DNA of 64,000 bases from positions 62,001-126,000 of the forward strand of contig JARPUW010000269.1 in assembly GCA_030533445.1 (NCBI GenBank), written 5' to 3'. Shown here one piece after another: positions 1 through 6,612 of this stretch; positions within the stretch are counted from its first letter, which is position 1, and each line of letters starts with the position of its first letter. The stretch is from Cyprinodon diabolis (Eukaryota; Chordata; Actinopteri; Cyprinodontiformes; Cyprinodontidae). The notes under the pieces were generated by a model, which was given only the letters and a program-made list of their open reading frames with translations, did no database searches and was not told where the DNA came from. A program made the position numbers and the translations under genes.

Positions 1-1274
1 AACAAACGACTGCTGAGCAAAAACCGTAAAAGATATCTGAAAAATTCTTTCAGTGAAAGCAACATCTATCCTTTGTCTCAGACTGGGGTAACCTTCATGT
101 CTGTAGGTCTTTCACAACCCAAAACGAAGCACAAACAAAATGGTTGGCCCACCTGCTCCTCCCTTTGTTTGAACTGCAGGACCTCACTCTCACTCACCTT
201 TTAGCTGCTAAAGCACCCCTCCGAACAAACGACTGCTGAGTAAAAACCGTAAAAGGTGTCTGAAAAATTCTTTTTATCTAAGCGACAGCTATATCTTGTC
301 TTCAATTGGAGTAACTTTCATGGCTGTAGGTCATCTACAAACTGAATGGGAAGAGAAAGAAAAAGAAAAAACGTTTCATCACACCTAAGCTTCTAATTGA
401 GCTAGCTGCAGCAGGTCACTGTCACTCAGCTTTCAGGTGCTTAAAATGTCCTCCGAACAAACGACTGCTGAGCAAAAACCGTATGAGTTATTCAAAAATT
501 TTTTTCACCGTGAGCGTCAGTCATCCTTCGACTCCAACTATGCCAACTTTGGTGTATGTGTGTCATTCAGAAAAATATTTATGACGAGTTTAAAACACAT
601 AGTCGGATTCGTTTTTCTCCCCTCTTCTGCTCCAAAACCAATGAAAAACGGCTCTGATTTTCATCGACTTTAGGTCGGTCTGGAGGGTTTTTAAGGAAAA
701 GTATTAATCCTACCGTAATTCCGAAGATATTGTGTGGGTCCAGAGATTTCAGTCTACAAACTGACCAAAAATGGTGACTCTAGCTATAAATATGTGGCCG
801 TGAGGGCGAGTTTAAAATGTTTTTTTGTGTTTAAAAAACGCCTGCCTCACACTCTAGCTTTTCAGTTGCTCCACTCTAGCAGGCTGGATTTTGCTAAAAC
901 TTTGTGGCGCTTGAGGTCTGATTATACAAAAACCGTAGCAGTTATCAACATACCGTCTTCAGTTTTAAATAGACGAAGGATTTATCTACAAACTGAGCTT
1001 CAAACTGTTTTTCTAGGTGAATGTATGGCGACACAGTGAAGTGCTGTTTTTTATGCTTTTTTTTTCCTCTCCCCATTCATTTCCTATGGGATTTTTTTGC
1101 GACGTTTTCGCTAATAATTCGCAAACCTTCGGACTAATGAGAAAGTTTTATACAAGCACACATCACCCCATTGGTCCCGACGCGTGTGCCAACTTTGGGC
1201 CCGATCCGCCAAACCGTGCGGGACTAGTTACGTGCCGAAGTTTTGGGTATACGGGAGAATTATAATAATAATAA

Positions 1275-1340
1275 TACGCGGAATAAATATGTGCAATAGT
1301 AGTAGGTGGGCCATGCCTTCGGCATGTGGCCCCCCAATAA
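1275..1340 (+). repeat. TAA-hairpin minisatellite, 1 copy
   Basis: A single 66 bp copy from TACGCGGAATAAATATG to the trailing TAA, inserted in the TAA run of unit 1. It contains the TGCC-TTC-GGCA hairpin inside larger GGGCC / GGCCC arms. Confidence 0.9.
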
Positions 1341-1385
1341 CTAGAAAATTTCTAAAGAAATTTTGAGGGGGGCCACCTACTGCCC

Positions 1386-1440
1386 GTCTGGGGAACCGGG
1401 CCAATACGGCCCTGGCAAGTGACGTCGGGGCTCCCCAGAC
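1386..1440. repeat. GC-rich inverted repeat in spacer
   Basis: GTCTGGGGA (1386-1394) and TCCCCAGAC (1432-1440) are perfect 9 bp arms. Between them lies GGGCC-AATAC-GGCCC, a second nested stem. Present in all units; in units 2, 13 and 14 the left arm is TCTTGGG, which breaks a pair, and unit 2 also lacks two bases of the inner arm. Confidence 0.75.
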
Positions 1441-1567
1441 CAACTGCTTACGCCTTTGAGGGCTGCTGAGGGAAGGAAAGAGGGCAAGTTCATGGGCAAA
1501 GAGAGCTGTGTGCCACTTGTGCTGAAATCTGGGAAATAGACGTGCACAGCGTATGATGCACAAGGGT

Positions 1568-1586
1568 AATATGGGTTGTCCATATT
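1568..1586. repeat. Small stem-loop AATATGG / CCATATT
   Basis: Perfect 7 bp arms around GTTGT, just before the GC-hairpin array in every unit. Units 11 (CCATACT) and 12 (CAATATT) each carry a change in the right arm. Confidence 0.6.
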
Positions 1587-3237
1587 GAAACACAGTGGGT
1601 AAAGCCCAGTTGGCGGGCTTCGCCCGCCTGCTAGGAGCCATCTCAGTGAAGAAAAAAATCACCAATGGCGGGCTCTGCCCGCCTTCTAAGAGCCATTGCA
1701 GTGATGAAATCACCAATGGCGGGCTCCGCCCGCCTGCTAAGAGCCATTGCAGTGATGTAATCACCTTTGGCGGGCTCCGCCCGCCTGTTACCATTGGCGG
1801 GCTCCGCCCGCCTTCTAAGAGCCATTGCAGTGATGAAATCACCAATGGCAATGAGCAATATGCCAGAATGTATGAGTGTGTATAAGGAAGAGGCTTTTAT
1901 TCTGTAGAGTCCTTGTAGTCTTATTTTGAAAGTCTATCATGAATGTGCATCAAAAGATGGGTCACGCCCAGCAGTGATATAGAATCCATTTCCAAATGTT
2001 AAATCACTGGTTTTCCATGTTATTAGGTGAATAGTTGCTGTATTACAGAGTAAATGGGAGACTTTTATTGTGAAATTTGCTCTGGGTGTGTTTTGAAAAG
2101 GTCACTAGAGTCTAATAAAAACAACCTGGAAGAGTTTGGGTCATAATGTTGAGCCATTTGCATCAATTAATGCATTAGTATAATCTAGAGGCTTTTATTT
2201 TGTAGGGTCCCTGGAGTCTTATTTTGAAAGTCCAACAGAGTTGTGTTTATAGAAAATGTTCAGACCCGTCAATGATAGTTGATTACTTTCCAATCGTTAA
2301 AACACTCTTTTTCCATGTTATTAGGGCAGTAGATGAAGCGGAAATGGGAGGCTTTTATTTTGAAATTTGCTATAGGGTGTGTTTTAAACAGTCTCCTAGA
2401 GTCTATTCTCTAAAACGGGGTTGAGTTTGGGTCATAATGTTGAGCCATATAGGGCAATAAATATATGTAAAAAATATAGAGGCTTTTATTTTGTAGGGTC
2501 CCTGGAGTCTTATTTTGAAAGTCTATCAGTGCTGAGTGGCAAGGGAAGTGTCATGGACAGCAGTCATATAGTATCCATTTCCCAATGTTAAATCAGTCCT
2601 TTCACCCTCCATTAGATTAATATGTGCTGTTTAAAACAGCAGAGGTAAAATCTGTTTGAAGCTTGGTAACCTTGACAACGCTTAACGAGCCTCTCACTGA
2701 CACAGACAACAGCTGCACTCACTATTGGTTTCTTCTTCCCAGGCTTTTTTGTATGGGAAGAACGGCACCGAACAAACGACTACTGATCAAAAACCGTATG
2801 AGTTATTCAAAAAACATTTTCACCATGAGCATCAGCAATCCTTCGACTCCAACTATACCAACTTTGGTGTATGTGTGTCATTCAGAAAAATATTTATGAC
2901 GAGTTGAAAACACATAGTCTGATTCGTTTCTCTCCCATCTTCAGCTCAAAAAGAATAGAGAAAGGCTGAAACTCTCATCGACTTTAGGTTGGTCTGGAGG
3001 GTTTTTAAGGAAAAGTATTAATCCTACCGTAATTCCGAAGACATTGTGTGAGTCCAGAGGTTTCAGTCTACAAACTGACCAAAAATGGTGACTGTAGCTC
3101 CAAATATGTGGCCGTGAGGGCGAGAATAAGATGTTTGATCTTAAAAAAATGGCCGCCTCACACTAAGATTTCAGCAGCTGCACTCTAGCAGGCTGCTGCA
3201 GAAGCTAACTGTCAGCTAGCTTCCAGGTGCTTACCCT

Positions 3238-3460
3238 CCGAACAAACGACTGCTGAGCAAAAACCGTAAAAGATATCTGAAAAATTCTTTCAGTGAAAGC
3301 AACATCTATCCTTTGTCTCAGACTGGGGTAACCTTCATGTCTGTAGGTCTTTCACAACCCAAAACGAAGCACAAACAAAATGGTTGGCCCACCTGCTCCT
3401 CCCTTTGTTTGAACTGCAGGACCTCACTCTCACTCACCTTTTAGCTGCTAAAGCACCCCT
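3238..3460 (+). repeat. Module B, opening with the CGAACAAACGACT box
   Basis: About 223 bp. It opens with CCGAACAAACGACTGCTGAG, then CAAAAACCGTAAAAG. The remainder has pyrimidine-rich stretches and a GAACTGCAGGACC segment. It resembles module C in box, in the following ATCTGAAAAATTCTTT, and in the TTCATG...TGTAGGTC segment, so B and C are sister subrepeats. Present in every unit in the same place. No coding potential seen. Confidence 0.85.
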
Positions 3461-3693
3461 CCGAACAAACGACTGCTGAGTAAAAACCGTAAAAGGTATC
3501 TGAAAAATTCTTTTTATCTAAGCGACAGCTATATCTTGTCTTCAATTGGAGTAACTTTCATGGCTGTAGGTCATCTACAAACTGAATGGGAAGAGAAAGA
3601 AAAAGAAAAAAACGTTTCATCACACCTAAGCTTCTAATTGAGCTAGCTGCAGCAGGTCACTGTCACTCAGCTTTCAGGTGCTTAAAATGTCCT
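3461..3693 (+). repeat. Module C, second box-containing subrepeat
   Basis: About 233 bp. The box here reads CTGAGTAAAAACCGTA, a C to T difference from B and D that is constant across the array. It contains TCTACAAACTGA (from 3574), a motif also found in D, A and the D tail, and a purine tract (about 3595-3611) whose A-run length varies between units. Confidence 0.85.
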
Positions 3694-4127
3694 CCGAACA
3701 AACGACTGCTGAGCAAAAACCGTATGAGTTATTCAAAAAATTTTTTCACCGTGAGCGTCAGTCATCCTTCGACTCCAACTATGCCAACTTTGGTGTATGT
3801 GTGTCATTCAGAAAAATATTTATGACGAGTTTAAAACACATAGTCGGATTCGTTTTTCTCCCCTCTTCTGCTCCAAAACCAATGAAAAACGGCTCTGATT
3901 TTCATCGACTTTAGGTCGGTCTGGAGGGTTTTTAAGGAAAAGTATTAATCCTACCGTAATTCCGAAGATATTGTGTGGGTCCAGAGATTTCAGTCTACAA
4001 ACTGACCAAAAATGGTGACTCTAGCTATAAATATGTGGCCGTGAGGGCGAGTTTAAAATGTTTTTTTGTGTTTAAAAAACGCCTGCCTCACACTCTAGCT
4101 TTTCAGTTGCTCCACTCTAGCAGGCTG
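3694..4127 (+). repeat. Module D, long box-containing subrepeat
   Basis: About 433 bp, colinear with module A. Both have the box, GTATGAGTTATTCAAAA, CCTTCGACTCCAACTAT, a TTTAGGTYGGTCTGGA segment, TAATCCTACCGTAATTCC, TCTACAAACTGACC, and GTGGCCGTGAGGGCGAG, ending at CTCTAGCAGGCTG. D differs from A by a TATAAATA (4026-4033) where A has CTCCAAATA. A and D are evidently an old internal duplication now fixed in all units. Confidence 0.88.
4026..4033 (+). promoter_or_regulatory. TATA-box-like TATAAATA in module D
   Basis: TATAAATA occurs at the same spot of module D in every unit; the paralogous position in module A (about 6474) reads CTCCAAATA. It could be a core promoter for a repeat-derived RNA, but no initiator, downstream exon or reading frame supports this. 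It may be chance in AT-rich DNA. Confidence 0.15.
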
Positions 4128-4283
4128 GATTTTGCTAAAACTTTGTGGCGCTTGAGGTCTGATTATACAAAAACCGTAGCAGTTATCAACATACCGTCTT
4201 CAGTTTTAAATAGACGAAGGATTTATCTACAAACTGAGCTTCAAACTGTTTTTCTAGGTGAATGTATGGCGACACAGTGAAGT
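4128..4283 (+). repeat. Degenerate D-like tail
   Basis: After D the sequence again contains AAAAACCGTA (4169-4178) followed by TCTACAAACTGA (from 4226), in the same order and orientation as in modules C and D. The first half of the CGAACAAACGACT box is absent. I read it as a worn fifth copy of the module family; similarity outside the two motifs is not obvious by eye. Confidence 0.5.
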
Positions 4284-4287
4284 GCTG

Positions 4288-4330
4288 TTTTTTATGCTTT
4301 TTTTTTCCTCTCCCCATTCATTTCCTATGG
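4288..4330 (+). other. T-rich tract
   Basis: Two T runs and a CCTCTCCCC stretch, followed by CATTCATTTCCTATGGG. Units 10 and 20 differ here (TTTACCTCTTCCC). No function is implied; it marks the border between the AT-rich subrepeats and the CpG-rich segment. Confidence 0.6.
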
Positions 4331-4337
4331 GATTTTT

Positions 4338-4498
4338 TTGCGACGTTTTCGCTAATAATTCGCAAACCTTCGGACTAATGAGAAAGTTTTATACAAGCAC
4401 ACATCACCCCATTGGTCCCGACGCGTGTGCCAACTTTGGGCCCGATCCGCCAAACCGTGCGGGACTAGTTACGCGCCGAAGTTTTGGGTATACGGGAG
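4338..4498 (+). other. CpG-rich segment
   Basis: A dense cluster of CpG sites (GCGACG, TTCGC, GACGCG, GATCCGCC, CCGTGCGGG, ACGCGCCG, TACGGG) immediately upstream of the TAA site. Between units, several of these sites appear as TpG or CpA (for example ACGCGCC versus ACGTGCC). It could be regulatory or simply the edge of an ancestral inserted element; the sequence does not decide. Confidence 0.55.
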
Positions 4499-4515
4499 AA
4501 TTATAATAATAATAA

Positions 4516-4716
4516 TACGCGGAATAAATATGTGCAATAGTAGTAGGTGGGCCATGCCTTCGGCATGTGGCCCCCCAATAATACGCGGAATAAATATGTG
4601 CAATAGTAGTAGGTGGGCCATGCCTTCGGCATGTGGCCCCCCAATAATAATAATACGCGGAATAAATATGTGCAATAGTAGTAGGTGGGCCATGCCTTCG
4701 GCATGTGGCCCCCCAA
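4516..4716 (+). repeat. TAA-hairpin minisatellite, 3 copies
   Basis: Three copies with successive periods of 66 and 72 bp; the last lacks a trailing TAA. Each is a constant 60-odd bp core (ACGCGGAATAAATATGTGC, then GTAGTAGGTGGGCC, hairpin TGCC-TTC-GGCA, then GTGGCCCCCCAA) plus one to several TAA triplets. Period variation is entirely TAA triplet number. The GGGCCATGCC / GGCATGTGGCCC arms can pair with a two-base bulge. Confidence 0.95.
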
Positions 4717-4720
4717 CTAG

Positions 4721-4740
4721 AAAATTTCTAAAGAAATTTT
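4721..4740. repeat. AT palindrome beside the TAA site
   Basis: AAAATTTC-TAAA-GAAATTTT, perfect 8 bp arms with a 4 base loop, present in every unit just after CTAG. In units that carry a minisatellite copy it sits inside a larger inverted repeat: GTGGCCCCCC (4705-4714) and GGGGGGCCAC (4743-4752) are exact reverse complements. Confidence 0.9.
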
Positions 4741-4742
4741 GA

Positions 4743-4757
4743 GGGGGGCCACCTACT
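4743..4757 (-). repeat. Inverted, collapsed relic of the TAA-hairpin minisatellite
   Basis: GGGGGGCCACCTACT is the exact reverse complement of AGTAGGTGGCCCCCC. That is what the minisatellite core yields if the 20 bp between its two GTGG repeats (the hairpin) is deleted. It is present in all 20 units, including those with an empty TAA site, so it pre-dates or outlived the direct copies. Confidence 0.6.
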
Positions 4758-4986
4758 GCCCGTCTTGGGAACCAGCCAATACGGCCCTGGCAAGTGACGT
4801 CGGGGCTCCCCAGACCAACTGCTTACGCCTTTGAGGGCTGCTGAGGGAAGGAAAGAGGGCAAGTTCATGGGCAAAGAGAGCTGTGTGCCACTTGTGCTGA
4901 CATCTGGGAAATAGACGTGCACAGCGTATGATGCACAAGGGTAATATGGGTTGTCCATATTGAAACACAGTGGGTAAAGCCCAGTT

Positions 4987-5223
4987 GGCGGGCTTCGCCC
5001 GCCTGCTAGGAGCCATCTCAGTGAAGAAAAAAATCACCAATGGCGGGCTCTGCCCGCCTTCTAAGAGCCATTGCAGTGATGAAATCACCAATGGCGGGCT
5101 CCGCCCGCCTGCTAAGAGCCATTGCAGTGATGTAATCACCTTTGGCGGGCTCCGCCCGCCTGTTACCATTGGCGGGCTCCGCCCGCCTTCTAAGAGCCAT
5201 TGCAGTGATGAAATCACCAATGG
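4987..5223 (+). repeat. GC-hairpin minisatellite, 5 stems (standard form)
   Basis: Tandem repeats of about 51 bp, each with GGCGGGC-TCC-GCCCGCC (perfect 7 bp arms, 3 base loop), a TNCTAAGAG linker, and a second fold CCATTG-CA-GTGAT-GAA-ATCAC-CAATGG. Loops along the array are TTC, TCT, TCC, TCC, TCC. The fourth repeat is short (CCTGTTACCATTGG). Same five-stem layout in all units except 6 and 9. Confidence 0.93.
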
Positions 5224-5264
5224 CAATGAGCAATATGCCAGAATGTATGAGTGTGTATAAGGAA

Positions 5265-5562
5265 GAGGCTTTTATTCTGTAGAGTCCTTGTAGTCTTATT
5301 TTGAAAGTCTATCATGAATGTGCATCAAAAGATGGGTCACGCCCAGCAGTGATATAGAATCCATTTCCAAATGTTAAATCACTGGTTTTCCATGTTATTA
5401 GGTGAATAGTTGCTGTATTACAGAGTAAATGGGAGACTTTTATTGTGAAATTTGCTCTGGGTGTGTTTTGAAAAGGTCACTAGAGTCTAATAAAAACAAC
5501 CTGGAAGAGTTTGGGTCATAATGTTGAGCCATTTGCATCAATTAATGCATTAGTATAATCTA
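5265..5562 (+). repeat. R1, AT-rich repeat of about 298 bp
   Basis: Opens GAGGCTTTTATTCTGTAGAG, then GTCTTATTTTGAAAGTC, CCAAATGTTAAATCACT, CCATGTTATTAGG, and closes with GAGTTTGGGTCATAATGTTG before R2. A second GAGRCTTTTATT near its middle (2058 in unit 1) divides it into parts of about 168 and 130 bp. Confidence 0.88.
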
Positions 5563-5853
5563 GAGGCTTTTATTTTGTAGGGTCCCTGGAGTCTTATTTT
5601 GAAAGTCCAACAGAGTTGTGTTTATAGAAAATGTTCAGACCCGTCAATGATAGTTGATTACTTTCCAATCGTTAAATCACTCTTTTTCCATGTTATTAGG
5701 GCAGTAGATGAAGCGGAAATGGGAGGCTTTTATTTTGAAATTTGCTATAGGGTGTGTTTTAAACAGTCTCCTAGAGTCTATTCTCTAAAACGGGGTTGAG
5801 TTTGGGTCATAATGTTGAGCCATATAGGGCAATAAATATATGTAAAAAATATA
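5563..5853 (+). repeat. R2, AT-rich repeat of about 291 bp
   Basis: Second copy of R, opening GAGGCTTTTATTTTGTAGGG. Aligned with R1 at the opening, at the TTAAATCACTC / TTATTAGG block, at GGAGGCTTTTATTTTGAAATTTGC, and at the closing GAGTTTGGGTCATAATGTTGAGCC. AATAAA occurs near its end (5831-5836). R1 and R2 are clearly diverged from each other, yet each is nearly constant between units. Confidence 0.88.
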
Positions 5854-6020
5854 GAGGCTTTTATTTTGTAGGGTCCCTGGAGTCTTATTTTGAAAGTCTA
5901 TCAGTGCTGAGTGGCAAGGGAAGTGTCATGGACAGCAGTCATATAGTATCCATTTCCCAATGTTAAATCAGTCCTTTCACCCTCCATTAGATTAATATGT
6001 GCTGTTTAAAACAGCAGAGG
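5854..6020 (+). repeat. R3, truncated R repeat (about 165 bp)
   Basis: Third copy of R, opening GAGGCTTTTATTTTGTAGGG and recognisable through CAATGTTAAATCAGT and CATTAGATTAATATGTGC. It stops close to where the second half-repeat would begin (AGAGGTAAAATCTG), so it is roughly one half unit. Confidence 0.8.
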
Positions 6021-6142
6021 TAAAATCTGTTTGAAGCTTGGTAACCTTGACAACGCTTAAGGAGCCTCTCACTGACACAGACAACAGCTCCACTCACTAT
6101 TGGTTTCTTCTTCCCAGGCTTTTTTGTATGGGAAGAACGGCA
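6021..6142 (+). other. Linker between R3 and module A
   Basis: About 120 bp without internal repeats: GTTTGAAGCTTGGTAACC, GACACAGACAACAGC, and a pyrimidine tract ending in CCCAGGC. I see no gene or RNA in it. Confidence 0.6.
6101..6117 (+). promoter_or_regulatory. Splice-acceptor-like TGGTTTCTTCTTCCCAG
   Basis: A good textbook 3' splice site shape (pyrimidine run then CAG), preceded by CTCACTAT as a possible branch-point context, at the same place in each unit. Without a recognisable exon this is only a pattern match. Confidence 0.15.
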
Positions 6143-6570
6143 CCGAACAAACGACTACTGATCAAAAACCGTATGAGTTATTCAAAAAACATTTTCACCA
6201 TGAGCATCAGCAATCCTTCGACTCCAACTATACCAACTTTGGTGTATGTGTGTCATTCAGAAAAATATTTATGACGAGTTGAAAACACATAGTCTGATTC
6301 GTTTCTCTCCCATCTTCAGCTCAAAAAGAATAGAGAAAGGCTGAAACTCTCATCGACTTTAGGTTGGTCTGGAGGGTTTTTAAGGAAAAGTATTAATCCT
6401 ACCGTAATTCCGAAGACATTGTGTGAGTCCAGAGGTTTCAGTCTACAAACTGACCAAAAATGGTGACTGTAGCTCCAAATATGTGGCCGTGAGGGCGAGA
6501 ATAAGATGTTTGATCTTAAAAAAATGGCCGCCTCACACTAAGATTTCAGCAGCTGCACTCTAGCAGGCTG
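6143..6570 (+). repeat. Module A, sister of module D
   Basis: About 427 bp opening with CCGAACAAACGACTACTGAT (two differences from the D box), then colinear with D to CTCTAGCAGGCTG. Units 6 and 9 carry GGCAACGAAAACAAACG here, which disrupts the start of the box. It is followed by about 40 bp leading into the next unit's module B. Confidence 0.85.
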
Positions 6571-6612
6571 CTGCAGAAGCTAACTGTCAGCTAGCTTCCA
6601 GGTGCTTACCCT

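Larger units (their letters stand above)
1..3237 (+). repeat. Unit 1 (lacks first 3 bases)
   Basis: The window opens inside box B, 3 bases into the unit. It has one TAA-hairpin minisatellite copy (1275-1340) and a GC-hairpin array of five stems (1612-1848). Rare variants: AAGGTGTCTG near 254, shared with unit 7; AAAACACTC in R2 near 2298, shared with units 7 and 12; and ACGTGCC in the CpG-rich segment near 1230, shared with units 5, 6, 10 and 18. Confidence 0.95.
3238..6612 (+). repeat. Unit 2 (reference unit, three TAA-hairpin copies)
   Basis: First complete unit, 3375 bp, used here for module coordinates. It carries three TAA-hairpin copies (4516-4716) and a GC-hairpin array at 4987-5223. 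The purine tract near 3597-3611 has one extra A, as in units 8 and 13. The spacer reads TCTTGGGAACC near 4763 and lacks two bases just after it (CCAGCC), which weakens the inverted repeat intact in most units. GTGCTGACATC near 4897 is shared with units 13, 14 and 19. Confidence 0.97.

Noticed and set aside
437..673. 78-codon frame in module D and 60 to 82-codon frames in modules A and D and the CpG-rich segment
   Set aside because: Short, overlapping in different frames, broken in many units by single-base changes (for example CGGATT versus CTGATT), and without recognisable domains.
1595..1885. 96-codon plus-strand and 183 to 207-codon minus-strand frames over the GC-hairpin array in most units
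   Set aside because: Repeat-driven frames on both strands of the same minisatellite (a multiple-of-three 51 bp period); they shift or merge when stem number changes, as in units 6 and 9.
2318..2330. Telomere-like TTAGGG in R2
   Set aside because: A single hexamer per unit within TTATTAGGGCAG, never tandem; expected by chance.
1..3237. rDNA intergenic spacer, 5S, histone or snRNA gene repeat
   Set aside because: The unit contains no rRNA, snRNA or histone coding sequence that I can recognise, and there is no room for one: all parts of the unit are accounted for by repeats and short linkers.
4503..4757. Classical DNA transposon with terminal inverted repeats and transposase
   Set aside because: Inverted sequences exist, but no transposase frame, no paired outer termini and no clear target-site duplication beyond TAA triplets. 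At most a non-autonomous fold-back element, reported above as inference.
4987..5223. CRISPR-like array (regular short repeats with palindromes)
   Set aside because: The intervening sequences are themselves repeated rather than unique spacers, there is no leader or cas gene, and the array is repeated in all 20 units of a eukaryote-like satellite.
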